Below, piece after piece: positions 1 through 13,213 of a stretch of 64,000 nucleotides of DNA (position 1 is the first letter of the stretch; each line of letters begins with the position of its first letter). The stretch comes from Gyromitra esculenta (taxonomy: Eukaryota > Ascomycota > Pezizomycetes > Pezizales > Discinaceae). The notes beneath the pieces were generated by a model. The model saw only the letters and a program-made list of their open reading frames with translations, made no database searches and was not told the DNA's origin. The translations under genes and the position numbers were made by a program. The stretch is from assembly GCA_038503075.1 (NCBI GenBank), contig JBCAML010000001.1:2790001-2854000 (forward strand), read 5' to 3'.

Positions 1-746
1 GATCACGGCGCTGGATGACTACGAAATACTACGTGCTGGCCTTCTTCGCAATAATCGGCGTTTGCTTCTGGCCAATGATCGAAGTATGGGGGATCCGAAA
101 ATATGTTAAGCCGGTATACCTTTCGTGTGAAGAGCAAGGCTTCAATAGTACCATCGTTCTACAGGTCGTAGGCGGGAGGTCAAACCGGTTCTTGGAGCAG
201 TGGATGGCGAATAACGCCACGATAACGTCGGACGACGAGACCTTCGGTCTGACCCTGTCTCCCACGATCCGGCCGGGGAAGAACTACGATAACTTTTACT
301 TCACCCCTTCTAAGAAGTTAACGACCCCGAGTTTATTCTCCCGTGTTAGGGACGACGAGGTGGTTATTCACATGACGGAGAAAACGTATAAATTTCAGTA
401 CACGGTGCCGGAAGCGAGGAATACCTTCCATGTGAAGAACGGCACCTTCTCGGATGACCGTGAGAATTACCTTTCTTTCCCCACGCTGTCCCCGCCAATG
501 CACAGCGCAGCGAAAGCGAACTGGACGCACATTGGCTCGCGCCCCTGGGTGGAGCTGGTGGACGATCGGAGGATGGTCTTGAAGACGGTGGAGAATCATG
601 CGGGGGATAAGACCAACACCATGATGAGGATGTGTGGGGCTTGGAGCGTGGCTGAATTGATGGCGGATGAACAAAATATGGAGGCGGTTTTAGTTGGGTT
701 GGCGAGAATGATGATCGAGTTGGCAGAATGGGGTTTGGATTACTAG
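1..746 (+). CDS. 3' part of a membrane-anchored hypothetical protein
   Basis: The first ATG in the window is at 15 and the frame stops at 744-746. The frame is already open at position 3 with no stop before the ATG, so the gene may begin upstream and this could be its last exon. From the ATG there are 243 residues. Residues 5-27 form one hydrophobic segment, read as a signal anchor or transmembrane helix. The rest is soluble-looking and has several N-glycosylation sequons (NST, NAT, NGT, NWT), which suggests a lumenal or extracellular domain. I do not recognise the family. Clear coding composition and length support a real gene; function is unknown. Confidence 0.6.
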   Translation, partial: SRRWMTTKYYVLAFFAIIGVCFWPMIEVWGIRKYVKPVYLSCEEQGFNSTIVLQVVGGRSNRFLEQWMANNATITSDDETFGLTLSPTIRPGKNYDNFYFTPSKKLTTPSLFSRVRDDEVVIHMTEKTYKFQYTVPEARNTFHVKNGTFSDDRENYLSFPTLSPPMHSAAKANWTHIGSRPWVELVDDRRMVLKTVENHAGDKTNTMMRMCGAWSVAELMADEQNMEAVLVGLARMMIELAEWGLDY

Positions 747-1318
747 AGGGTATTTCGGGTATTTTGGTTTGAATTTTTTTTTTATTGGCTGTAGCTATAG
801 AATTGATTTGTTATTTCTTGTCATGTTAATTTTGGATAGATTGTATGCAGTTTTCAGGATTGAGTGGTATATCACTTCTGTGCCGCAATGGCTCACGAAC
901 AAGGTTGTGGAAAAATTAGTCGGAGTGATACAAGAGCAGTAGTAATAGCTTCCTTAGTTGTTTTAGGCCCTAGTTAGTCAACTGCAGTCCAGATGGCTTC
1001 AGACCGCGCCGAGACGCTCGTTATAGGTAATTCCTCTTTGAAATAGTGTATTTCTTCTCCCTGGGCACTACCTGTAGACTGTGATATTGTGGCTAATAGG
1101 CACGGACTGGACGAAGTTGTGCGTTTTTGATCAACGAATCACTCTCTATGAAGCAGATAAGATCCGCGATAAGATAAGATCACGCCAACCCCACCAAGCT
1201 CAAGCACCAAGAGGTTGAGCTTGACACCCCCACCCCGCTTCGCAATGCCGTTCCATATTCACCGCCCTATCCAGTATCACAAGAGACACTCCCGAGGATA
1301 TCTATAGTCAGATATATC
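747..1318. other. intergenic stretch
   Basis: No gene-like frame is seen. The stretch holds the 3' flank of the first gene and the promoter side of the next one, with an AT-rich segment about 10-20 bp before that ATG. Confidence 0.5.
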
Positions 1319-2501
1319 ATGGAGAAGCCAATCCTCATAATTGCTACAGACATTACCTACTTCAACATCACCCCATGGGAGCAAGAAGGCTACGACATTA
1401 CACATATCGCGAAACCCTCACAACGCGATCTCGAAGACGCAACTGACCACATTGAGACAGATTCGAAATACGCCATCATCGGTACGCTCCCGCAGGTGTT
1501 TTAATTTTTAATTTTTTAATTTTACGTACAACACATCTGCTGACATTGGCTCATAACTCTAGCATTTGGTGAGGCTGCCACACACGCGCTTTCTCTGGCC
1601 GCTAGTTCAATCCACTCCCTCACAGCCGTGATTGCATACTATCCTACCGCGCTCCCCGCTGGCTTCAATATCCACCCTTCTATCAACGTTCTGCTGCACC
1701 TTCCACTCTCCACCCCTTTCTCCCCAGGCTCACGCCCACCGCATGTGGCAGTCCGTATATACCCCGACGTTCTCCCTGGGTTCGCGGAGTCGAGCTACCA
1801 GAGCTACGACCGTGTGAGTGCAAGTCTGGCGTATAGCCGCACGCTCGACCTCCTCAGACGTACGATTGGCCCGGCGATAGATCTGGAGGAGATCTGGACC
1901 GAACATATGTTGTATGAGTTCGTTGAGAGGGACGTGGACAAGACAATGGCAACTATGGTAGATGAGCCGTACGTTAACCATGTCCCTACGTGTACCGGCG
2001 GGGTTGGCTACAAGAATCTCTATCATTTCTATAAACACCATTTCATCCCAAAGAATCCGTCGTCGCTAAAGATGAAGCTTATATCGCGCACGGTTGGTGC
2101 GGATCGGATTGTGGATGAGATGGTGATGACCTTCACGCACGACTGTGAGATGGATTGGATGCTGCCTGGGATTGAACCGACGGGGAAACGGGTGGAGGTT
2201 GCGTTGGTTAGTATTGTCTGTGTGAGAGGTGGAAAGCTTTATCATGAGCATATTTACTGGTATGTTGTTGCTACCTTATTCCCATTATTACTCCACCAGG
2301 CTACTCTCACGTAATTCAATACAATTAAGGTCAATGGATTAATATGGGTATTTTAGGGATCAAGCGACAGTATTGGTGCAGATTGGACTGCTAGATCCAA
2401 CGAACTTACCTGTCCTTGGTGCCAAGAGTGCGGCAAAAGTTGTGGATGAAGATTCTGTGAAGAGCAATACGCTTATACCAGAATGGAAAGGATCTAAATG
2501 A
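1319..2501 (+). CDS. dienelactone hydrolase-like / SnoaL-like (NTF2 fold) fusion protein
   Basis: Three exons: 1319-1481, 1563-2259 and 2357-2501, giving 334 residues. Introns 1482-1562 (GTACGC...TAG) and 2260-2356 (GTATGT...TAG) keep the reading frame. The N-terminal half resembles fungal dienelactone hydrolases (carboxymethylenebutenolidase, alpha/beta hydrolase fold), but the nucleophile elbow reads AFGEAA instead of a Cys-containing GxCxGG, so hydrolase activity is doubtful. The C-terminal half, roughly residues 175-300, has the conserved fungal SnoaL-like features: YEFVERDVDKTM, a YVNHVP segment, GGVGYKNLYHFYK and CEMDWMLPGI. This cone-shaped fold usually binds small hydrophobic molecules, and the substrate here is unknown. 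The family call is firm; the enzymatic role is not. Confidence 0.85.
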
Positions 2502-4845
2502 GTGATAGTAAGAATCATCATTTGATCATATTGGAATGTTTACCAGGACCAGAGGGCTGGGTGTGTTTTCAGCGAGCATTTTAATGGAATAGATTACGGA
2601 CTCATTGAAATTTCAAAGACACAATTTTAAAGACTCTTTTGCATAGAATCATGCAGGCCTAATGATTCGTAGTAGGCGTAAATAAAAAGTATCTAGCATG
2701 TGGCTATACAGAAGGATTTATCTGCTTCCTTTATAGTACCGTAAGTACTCTGTATACTCACCGATTTCCGAGAGCTTTAGCTAAATAAGAATATTGTTTC
2801 TGGGATGCCTTATTATTCGCTAGAGCTTGTTCGATCGGGATAGATAGGGGAACTTTAGTGATAATTGGGGCACTTCTCGTATGCATTGTGAAATGTAGAC
2901 TGGAATCATGTGGCGAAGAAAGGGCTCTTCCAGAGGGACTTAACTCAACGATATACAGGCTTATTCTAACCTTGTGAGAGCTTACTGAAAGGTATTATGA
3001 GGGGCTCGATCAATATACTCGGTGACTCGCACTTAAACAAAGCGTCATTGATACCTTGTGACGCTTGTCTCCAACAAACGAATCATGTCAGACATTGGGG
3101 TCCAATCCCACGGTAGAAGGCTAGCAAGGCCTTGAGTGTTTGTACAGAGGGATATTAGAGAGATCGGGTAGAGAGATCGGATGCAATGGGGGGTTTATCA
3201 GTATTACTAGTGGTAAATACCAGTAATTTGTAATAGATACTTCAACGACCAACAGCCATCGCCAGAAATCTTTCTGGTCATGGGGGTTTCGTCTCGTATT
3301 TTAGCGTCATTAGCTTTAGTAAGTAAGCAATTACTTTAAACCGGATGGGAATTCCTTGGTAAGTTGATATGGTAACAGGAATATATCGCATTCGGCGGAG
3401 GATGAGTCTCGGTGCATCTAACTGGCGAGGACTTTCAGCGAGTGGCAATGGTGGTAATGCTGAATCTGGTGACTCTGCAAGCAAAAGGTTGGTAGGCTGC
3501 CATCGTATAAACATCCCGTGATTTCGTGCCCGAAAAGCAAGTTTTGCACATTAGTGATCTGTTGAGTGGGCATTAGTGTTTTGAATAGTAGCCCAGCAAC
3601 GTGAGTCCACCAGACATAGCGTCTCGTTATCAGTATCGGAACAGTGAGCATGGCTTCCGCGTGTCGCAATTGACTTGCATTCGTAAGGCTCAGGGCCCAA
3701 GATCATGAATCCATCCCAGTGGGTCATTCGAACCCATTTTTAGCGCTATGGCCTCGAGCTGCCTACCAGCTAACCCCGCCTTCTTGACATTTCTCCCAGG
3801 ACGGCAGGGTTTCAGGCCTCCGCTTGTGCCTCCTCCAAACTTCGCATTCATTAGCAGAAACTTGTGCGCGTTTACCGCCCAATATGAAGGGAAGTACTCT
3901 CCGCTCAACCAGTACTCCGACATCTAAAGTCCAAAAACAAAATTCGACTGATACCTGGAAATGAACGAGCAAGAGGTCATATCACCCATATCGTGATATC
4001 AAGAATCGTGTGCCATCAGCGTATGCTTTGCAGTGTTTCATTTTATCTGTAGATCCGCATACGAGGCTTTCGAGCCGTGATGGATGCTTAGTGGAAGGTA
4101 TATGGGGCGCCTGCCGCGGATTTCCTGGACGGTCCGCCATTGGCGACCTCTAGTCTGCTGCCAAATATTAGCGACTGGGCTAGGCAGAGGGTTCTTGGCC
4201 AGCAAAACCCGTCCGTGCACTTACGACAGCATCCGCAGGGAAGCGGAGATGAGCGAGAACATAGATTCTGGTGGTTAGGGTTTGGCGATGTGGGTTTGCC
4301 TGAACACTTCACGTGTTAAGGGCAGAGGAAATCGTGTCTCAATAGAGGCTTAGGGGCTAGGTAGTTGGCTTTCTGCCATGAAAGGATTTTGATAAAGTGA
4401 GTGAAAGGCTGGAAGTCAGTTTAGCCGCCCTAGGTGTCGGGAGAGCTGTATATAGGGCTAGGGTTAGCTATCGTCTGATAATCCAAGCTCTCGTTTGGGA
4501 AGATCTACTATTCCCAGAAACGTTATCTGGCGTGGTCGGCGATTCGATAGATATTCCAACCATTCAAGAATGGAGCTCCCACCCCAAATTATGCAGGATT
4601 GGGAGATTTCTCCTCTGAAAACGGACGCGGCTGACTGCCTACTACCTACCCCGGACAACTCTGATTGCCACCTCCTTGTTGGTCAGCGGTTGCGAGTAAA
4701 CGTCATCTGGCAACGCCATTTCGACAACTCATCTCGACATCTAATTTTGCGCCCTATTCTATTCCATCCTTTGCCAGCTCCTGGGCCATAAAGTGCCCAA
4801 AACCATGGCGAGTTCCTCTCCTCACCTCTCCGCAACATAGAAGTT
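2502..4845. other. intergenic stretch without recognisable gene
   Basis: Only short frames lacking introns, domains or family resemblance are found. TTAGGG-like pieces occur near 4273 and 4452. An out-of-frame short uORF, ATG at 4804 and stop at 4837-4839, lies just before the GST start and may lower its translation. Confidence 0.5.
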
Positions 4846-5767
4846 ATGTCGGACTCGGACACAGAATCAAGATCAACAACACCACCGACCCCCGTGATAG
4901 TGGTGAACGGTTTCTCGAATGACAATCCACAGTTCACACTGTATGCGCATCATACCGGCCCCAATGGTGAGTTCTCCCCTCCTCGACAAAGTAAGTTGGA
5001 GCGGAATCGCCCCGAATGTAGCTGATGAACTTCCCTGATGCCCGTAGGCTTTAAGGTAGCTGAAGTTCTCTCTGAGCTGGATTTAACCTACTGCTTCGTC
5101 CAGCTCGAATTCGGCTCTGGTAAGAATGGTATGAAGACGCCAGAGTACGAGAGGATAAACCCAAATGGTCGGATACCAGCAATCGTAGACCACGGAAATG
5201 ACGATTTGACGATATGGGAGAGTGGCGCGATCATTCTGTATTTAGTGAAGAAGTACGACACACCAAGGTATCGATTGTGGGCGGAGAGTATAGAAGATCA
5301 AAGCAAAATTGAGAGTTGGGTGAGTTTGGTGCTCCTTGTCCGACAAGCAAAAAAAAATCTGAAGAGATGAGTCATCTAACAGGGCGCTCGTAAAGCTATT
5401 CTACCAGGTCTCTGGCCAGGGCCCCTACATAGGACAAGCAATGTGGTTTATCCACTACCACATTGAGATCGTGCCGTCCGCACAAGAACGCTACGTCGCA
5501 GAAACACGTCGGGTCCTGGGTATAGTTGAAAAGCAGCTCCTCCTACCGGGTTCAAACGGCTGGCTTGTATTAGGTCGAATCACGGTCGCAGATATCTCAT
5601 TCTTCCATTGGTATCTGCATGCACATAGAGTGGGTGTCGAGATCAAGGATGAGTACCCCGTTGTATGGGACTGGATCCAGAGGATGAAAAGGAGACCAGG
5701 GATACAGAGGGGTATGAAAGGTGCGCGATTTCCTATTGGGCAGGCTGGAGAAGGTGGTACTGCTTGA
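4846..5767 (+). CDS. Ure2p-like glutathione S-transferase
   Basis: Three exons: 4846-4966, 5048-5319 and 5396-5767, giving 254 residues. Introns begin GTGAGT in both cases and preserve phase. The N-terminal thioredoxin-like domain (about residues 20-105) carries the typical NPNGRIPAIVDH motif and the WESGAIILYL helix that binds the gamma-glutamyl part of glutathione. The C-terminal helical domain contains FYQVSGQGPYIGQ, characteristic of fungal Ure2p-type transferases. These enzymes conjugate or reduce with glutathione in the cytosol and serve stress defence; in yeast the family member Ure2p also restrains nitrogen regulation. The third exon must start at 5396, because the nearer AG at 5382 breaks the frame. 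No N-terminal prion-like Asn-rich tract is present. Confidence 0.9.
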
Positions 5768-8700
5768 TGGGTGTTGTGAACAAAAAAACTATGGGCAATG
5801 GTGGCATCTAAAATGTAGTTTTATGATAGAGCGCGTGTTAGCAGTAAATAAAGCAACCATATCAGGTTTGTAATGCTACTCGCATTTATGGAATCATCCG
5901 AACGGTAGCTAGGCGAGTGTAAAACATGGCGAGAAAATTCGGCTGGAAGACGCATTCGTTACAAAATAACCCGGGGACAGTCTTTTTTTACTACTTCTTG
6001 ATTTGGAGTAAATGGCTAAACAAGCGCTTGAGTAATTAAATGCCCTATGGACTCTGAATATGTTGCTGTCGTCTTGACACAGGGCGCCGGTTTTCTCTCT
6101 TGGTTGTAGCCGAGTCGTTTAGCACTTGCCCAATGAGCAAGCTTGCACCTAACCCCCAGGATATACAAGGCCCGAGGGCTAGAGTTATAGAGTACTTAGT
6201 ATAATTAGTGGCCACCTAAATGAGTAAGAAGAGTAAGTAAGTCTATAGACGGAGGATAGATAGCAATACAATTGTTGTGGTCCAATAGACATCTTGATAA
6301 CTTGTACTTGATAAGTACATGTGTATATGTAGGCTGCTGAGTGAATAGTCTGAGGGCTTGTGGCGGGCAGCTTAATATGTGGCTCTCGTAAAAGTTAACC
6401 TTCAAAGCAGTTTGCATACCTAGACTATAGAATCAAGAATTGTGATCGCTACTAGTCCTCTCTAATGTGGTCTATGGGGCGCCTCGTGAATTTTAGGGCC
6501 TGCCTCAAGCTTCTCGAGTAGAGAAGAGGATGGCTCGAGATGGTTCGCAGAATTTGGGGAATTAGTTGCTTCCTCCAGTAAAAATAAACGTCACTACATA
6601 TAGTACACACACCGCAGTGAGAGATATATTGAGGCTTCTAGATGGGAAATAGCAAACATATATAGTCCCGCCAAAGGGACTGAATTTGGAGCTATACAAT
6701 GGGATAGCGGGTTTGAGGAGAGGGAATCCCATATTTTTATACTATCCTGGATTCCCGAGAGGTCCTGCAGCTGCCTTGTCAATCACACTGGTCTTCTCGT
6801 GATAGTCCTCGAGCGACGCATCTGAGCAGTCAGCGATATTTAGCTTTGCTTAAAATGAGCCAGACATTGTTTTTTGGAACTATTCTTCTTGGTCTCCAAG
6901 ACATTTTCTAAATTGCGGCGAAGTCCATTTGTAAAGTAGCTGCGGCTGAGACGGTTCGATAAAGCCCTAAACATGAATTCATTACTAAATCCCGACAATA
7001 GAAAAATTTCAAGCTCCAGCCGTCGAAGCAAAGAGTACTGTTTAGCTAAGGAGGGACGAAGATAAACTTAAGCGGCGCTACTTTGTTATGAAATCGACTT
7101 CATTCTCATAGCCACATTTATCTATACGAATTGACCTACTAAAACGTCTAATATTAAAGGCAAAAGGTGATCTTAATAGCTCAAATTCAACTGCCCTTTG
7201 TTGAAATGTCGAGCCCGAGGCAATGGCTTTATAATTACCCCTTGGTGATTTCCTAGCGTTGTTTTGTACTTCCATTTGAGTGTTGCTGAAACGTGCACCC
7301 AACCCGCCACATAAAGGTGAAAGGAGTGACTTTGGTTACTCGAGATAGATCTTGGTGACATAGCTGTGAATTAATTTTTAATCGCTTTAAACCTATGTTT
7401 GAAAATTCCAGAACAATGTTTCACCCATCGCAACCCGCTCGAATTTACAGGCCTTCCAATGGGCCAGCCCAGTCTAATAACAGCCCTGGCCCGGCCTACC
7501 CTGCACTAATATTTGTTTTGCCCGACCTGACCCGGACAGTCCAGTATCTTTTTCACGATGAATATTTCGGTACCGTATGAACGCGTCTGTCCGCCCCGTT
7601 TGTTAATAGTGAGTGAGGGTACTTTCCAACACGAGATATGAATTTCTGTCAAAATATCCTGGCTGGACATTAGATTCCTTCAAGTAAACGATGCCGAAAA
7701 GCCAGAATATTTAACTACATGTAAATACTCTTTCACACCTGAGCAAGAGACTAGGCGACGAAACGGCATCTGATGCTATGTGTTAATTAATCTAAAAACA
7801 TAGTCATATAAAACCGAAAACAAGATATATTGAATAGAGAGATTATTCAAGTTAGTCGTAATTCCATTAGGATTTGTGCATCCTTCGTTTTTTTTCTCGG
7901 ATAGTACTAATTCCGATTGGTTCCTCAAGTTGAAAAACAAAATACTGCAGCTGTAATTGCATAAAACCTTAGAATTTAAGTGACCCAGACTCAAGATACG
8001 GTCGTTTGGTGATCGGGTAGATTATTGAGGGTGGTAGAATGATAAAACAATTTTAGTCTATAGCGGACTTTATTCATTGTGGTTAGTCAATAAACGGCTC
8101 AAATATTAGCTGACAGGAATAATATCCCTCTTGTTCGGGTCATGGTGTGAATAAGAGTTGTTGCAAGAGCTGCGTGAGAATTTCTTTTAGCATCAAGTAT
8201 CGCTCACAAGCTAGCGTGAGAATTGTTGCTGACGGGGGTGGAATTTCAGTAGGTAACCTTTAAGCTTCGGTTGTGCATGCCTGTAACTGGTGAAGTAGTG
8301 TTTAATTGATATAAGAACGGGATACTTGTAATTTGAGCTGACCGAGATATGTTGGATCAGCGCAGATGTATGATGAGGGCGTTCCGCTTCTAGTTAACAG
8401 TGTCGAATTGACGTCTGAGAGAGAGGGGCGATAAATTACAGTGATTTTTGATGACACGAATTGTAGATGAAATATGGGAAGAGGATTGAGGTGCTGCAAT
8501 GACTCTGCTTAGTTCTTAGTTTTGAATGTTGTTTGACAGCGTTTGGTAGTTATAGCGATAGACGGTGACATATTGGGCTGGGATTGGTGGGGTGGATTCA
8601 GACGAAGCTTGTGCAGACCCTAGTTAGTGGCACACCACAGAATATCATCGAGTGATGTTTGATGATTATAAAAACACTAGAAAATATGATAAGGTCAACA

Positions 8701-9963
8701 ATTACTTATCCGGCAAGTATCCTTCTGTTCATCCATCAACGAAACCGATTATGCAGATGATTACTACAGATAAACGTAGAGTACATACATGCACCACGGG
8801 CAGATATCTCGCGTTATCTGTGTCTAGGATTCCCAGCGGCTGCCAAGCCACACGGGATAAAGCCAAACTACACATCAGGCGGGAGAATATAAACGTGGAA
8901 ATTTGATTCGCCAGCTCGTCCGAAAACCTTAGAATACGATCTAGGATCGATTCCACAGCCCTCCATCTTGCCGCACCGTGGGTGGGGGGGGAGGCTTCAC
9001 AGAGATCCTGAATCACATCTCATGCAACCTGATGTTACAATAACCTTTTCAACCGTTTTAAAACGCCAACTCCTCGGAAGGAATCGGGGATGTGAAGGAG
9101 TCAACACGATAAACCGTTGGGGTGAGATACTCTATGCATGCGCGTACACACACACACATCTTACCTATCCGCTATATCATGAGCTGTCGACTCTAGGTAT
9201 TGTAACAAATAGTTTCCCGGGGACACGGTTGCATCAAAAACCAGTTTCCCCTCCTTTTTATGTCCCGAGATCGTTCTCGAATCGCCATCACATCACATGC
9301 AGGCGACAAGCCGGGATGCCGCGTGACATTAACCCTAACCCTTAGAGTGCAGGTGAAACAAGCCAGCCGACCACGGAAGTCGAGTCAAGGGAAGGTTGAG
9401 CTGACGAACGAGCAAGGGGAGACAGAAGACAGCTGAGGCAGGAGTCACGGAGAGGAGTCGGTGTGCAATTCCGTCTATGGATGTGCCCATTGAGGTGGGG
9501 CAGTGTAGGAGGGCAATCTAATTTATGGGATGCGATAGAAGGCATTAAAGCAGTATCGGAGAGAACACTCTGTCTTGTACGGATGTCTGTCTATCTGTCT
9601 GGCCAGGTGGTGGTCTTCTTTCTTTGACTGGGTCCAAGCGTGCTTCTTGTTGGGGCTCAACAACTGGCTACGTCACCCCCTTTGCCGTCAAGGCTCTTCT
9701 CTTCTCTTCTCTTGTTTCCCCCGGCTTTTGCTCCCACTTCGTCTCCTCCCAGAGGATCTCCACTTTCTTTCATTTACTCTTAATCCTGTTCTTTATTTTC
9801 GAGTTATTCTTATCTGTTCTCCATCTTCTTCTTGGCATACGATATTGGTAGGTTTCCTCCTCTAGGCAGCTGTCTCCGTTACCAGGCCAACCCTCACTCA
9901 CAGCCACCAGAAATCCAACAGCTAGCTTTAAGCTACCATCAACCATAGCTTTAATCATCAACC
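5768..9963. other. 4.2-kb stretch without recognisable gene
   Basis: Many short frames but none with introns, domains or family similarity. Contents seen: a TACATGTA palindrome at 7716, a short (AC)n tract near 9146-9156, a telomere-like AACCCTAACCC at about 9332, and a pyrimidine-rich segment at roughly 9690-9850 that is probably the promoter and 5' leader of the following gene. Confidence 0.5.
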
Positions 9964-12809
9964 ATGGCCTCTCGCGGCCCCCCTCCGCCATCCCCTCCTC
10001 CCATTAACGCGTACTGGTTTTATTCCTCCCCGTTTCCCCTGGATGACCCTCTGGCACCTTTCCCAATCCCAACTGCCGCCACCGCTGCAATAAAGTACCC
10101 TCCGCGTCCATTTGCCCGCTACGACTCCCGCGCGCTTGAAGTCGCCTATCAGGGTCTGCTCGTTACCCAGCGTGCAAGGGAAGCCGAATATGAGCGCTCA
10201 CAAGCTCCGTCCTCTGCCGGTTCTTTTTTTCGGGGGAGACTACCAAAGACGATACGAAGAGGGTCTGACGAGACGATAAAGTCCAGCGCAGCGCTCAGGG
10301 AAGTTGCGAGGGAGGGGCAAGTGACATTTAAAGAGGGGGATGGGTCAGACGACGTGGCGGTAGAAATTACCGATGAGATGGGAGTTGAGATACCCGATAA
10401 ACCAATTCGAAAATCTTCTTCAAGCCCGCTACGGAACTTGTTCTCCTCGTCACCCTCTTCATCACCAAGTGCAGGGCTTGGGACATCCCCGAATGTTAGT
10501 CTCGGTACCCCACCCGGTGCAGGGCTTGGAACCTCCCCCAATACCCGCAGTGGTACCACGAGGACACCTTTTATTCGCTCTCTTACCCAATCGCGGGCCA
10601 GCACTATGCCACCACAGACCAGCCGTTCATCTTCACTATCACGTCGATCAAGCAAGAAAGCCTCCCCTCCTCCCTCACCGCCTATCCAGACCGAAATTCC
10701 AGTTGGTATTCAACGCCTCCACCAAGTACTTCTCCCTTCGTTCATAATGACGCCAATCTACTGGTCACCATTGCAAGATGTTGCATCTGTGATGCGCGGG
10801 ACTTGGTTTTACGGCGATACGATGCTTCCGGTAGATGCCGAAACCGCAAATCGGCTGGAAGCAGGGTGGGAGGAGGTACGAGCGTGGACAGAAGAATGGG
10901 AGATGGAGCTGGCAAGCGCAGTAGAAGTAGGCAGGGAGGGAGAGGAGAAGGTTAGGTGGCAGCTCTGGACAAAGGATCTAGTAGGAAGTCGGCCCGGGAG
11001 CGCACTTGGAGAGGGGACAGGGGAAATGGGAGGATTCAATACCGATAGCGGGGCAACGAAGCAAGGGGTTACCGGGGGTGCGGAGGCCCCCCGTGGAGGA
11101 GGGACAAGAGCCGATTCTGCGGATTGGGTGCTGTTTGCGAATAAGACGGATGCTTATATCTGTCGGGACACAATGCTTAGCTTTGGGAATAAACGCCCAC
11201 TTGCCAATATTCGTAAAGGCAAGATTGTGGGGACACATGTAGTGCGCGGGTTTCAGCAAGATGTATGGGAGAGACTCAACCCATCCACTAAGAAGCGAAG
11301 AGTCCCCGCATCAGGCACTACGGCTGCGGGACGGAAACGAAGTGCGACATCTACGCCAGACTCTAGAGAGAAGAAAGGATACGGTCCTGTAAGGGCGCCT
11401 ACGAGTGCAAGTCTCGGAACAACTCCGACGGGGAGCGAGTCTGTTAGAGAAGAGATGGAAGGCCTTGGTCCCGACGACGAAGACCGGATTCCGGTGACGG
11501 ATTTATTTCTAGTCATTCACGGGATTGGACAAAAGCTATCTGAGCGTGTGGAAAGTTTCCATTTTACACACGCCATCAATAGTTTTAGGCGGCATATCAA
11601 TGTGGAATTAAAAGACCCAGTCGTGAGACCACATTTGAGAGATGGAGGAAAGGTGGGGATGATGGTTCTTCCCGTCAACTGGCGTCATAACTTATCGTTC
11701 GAAGAAGGGCTGCCTACTAGTTCTGCCTCTTCTCCAAATAACAATGATTTCACGTTAGCAGATATCACCCCACCGAGTATCCCAGCAGTGAGGAATTTGA
11801 TTGGTGACGTGATGCTGGATATACCATACTATCTCTCCCACCATAAACAAAAAATGATCGGTGCGGTTGTTAAAGAAGCGAATCGTGTATGGCGGCTATG
11901 GTGTCTAAATAATCCAGGTTTTGAGAAGCGGGGACGGGTGCACATTATTGCCCATTCGCTCGGAACTGCAATTGCTATGGATATCCTGAGTCAGCAACCG
12001 ACGAAACTGGAGAGGGAGGATGGGTTGACAGTAAGTGGAGGTGGGTGGGGGAGGAAGGCAGGGAAGGATTTAGGAGCGGGAGAGGATAGGTTCGAATTTA
12101 ATACGAAGAGCGTGTTCTTCGTAGGGAGTCCGGCGGGATTCTTTTTGCTGCTCAATAGAAGTACGTTCTTTACTGTCCAGACATGAGCTGCATGCTGACA
12201 ACCGATTCAGGGATCCTTCTCCCTCGAAAAGGCAGGAAACCCGACTCCGATGACTCTGGCGATGGAGTAGCCGGGGAGGCTGGAACTTACGGCTGTATGG
12301 CTGCCGACAACATCTACAACGTCCTGCACCAATCAGACCCAATCGCCTACCGCCTCAACCCAACTGTTGACGTTGACTACGCTGCCTCCCTGCGCACAGC
12401 TTACGTTCCCTCTACTACCACCACCTTCCTCGACACACTCTCCTCAACCTTCCGATCCGTCCTTCCATCTTCAGCCCCTTCTTACGGTGCCCCAGGAACT
12501 ACTCCAGCGCCACCAGCAATCAGTAGACTTCCAAGCACCATAGAGCTCGAAACACATGACTTTTCAAGAGAAGAACTCGCGGAGAAACGCCTATATCTAC
12601 TAAACGATAACGGCCAAATCGATTGGTTCCTACAAGAGGGACAAGGAGCGCTCGAAAACCAATATTTAAATATGTTAGGTGCCCACAGTTCATACTGGGA
12701 GAGTAGAGACTTTGTAAGATTCTGTGTAATTGAGGCTGGACGACGCGAGGGAAGGAGTGGAGTCGTAAAGGGTATGGGAGTAGCAAAAAGAAGAGGGTGG
12801 GGGAAGTAG
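9964..12809 (+). CDS. DDHD-domain phospholipase (phosphatidic acid-preferring PLA1-like)
   Basis: Two exons, 9964-12160 and 12211-12809, joined over a 50-bp intron (GTACGT...TTCAG), giving 931 residues. The start has a good context (accATGG). The N-terminus is proline-rich, followed by low-complexity serine-rich repeats around residues 160-240. The core shows the lipase region with LFLVIHGIGQ near residue 515, then VHIIAHSLGTAIA with Ser665 as the expected nucleophile; the first Gly of GxSxG is Ala here. The C-terminal DDHD domain includes SVFFVGSPAGFFLLLNR just before the intron and NVLHQSDPIAYRLNP after it, with His772 and Asp775 as candidate metal or catalytic residues. The family hydrolyses phosphatidic acid and related phospholipids on ER, Golgi or mitochondrial membranes. 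Confidence 0.9.
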
Positions 12810-13213
12810 TCGGAGGGTAGTAAAAGATACATTTTTATCCCGCGATGGAGTTTTTTTGACTCATATTCGCATCTTGTTTATTCTTCGTTTCGGGTTTTTT
12901 TTTGTCAAGGCCGGAGTTGATACACGCAGCGTGGCATTGCGTTTTTTATTCTTTTACGGTGTTTTTTATTCTGTATGATATATAGTGAGCGTTTGAGATT
13001 ATGGAGGCGTTGGGCTTTCTTTTTTTGTTTCTTGTGCTGTACTGCAGAGTACTGTTTTGTGCTGTGCTGTACTGGTGGCAGGCAGTATACTGGCGGGACT
13101 AGAGTCATGAATGAGCACTCGAGGTTTTTTGCAGCTCGAAGTTTATTTCCGCAAAGTTGATACCGTCTTTGGGCTTAGTGCACTATAAGTTTATGAAGGG
13201 AGTCCGGGCACAT
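12810..13213. other. intergenic stretch before tRNA gene
   Basis: T-rich 3' flank of the DDHD gene, then the upstream region of the tRNA gene. No coding signal is seen. Confidence 0.5.

Noticed and set aside
10149..10655. 168-codon minus-strand frame inside the DDHD gene
   Set aside because: It is the shadow of a low-complexity part of a well supported gene on the other strand.
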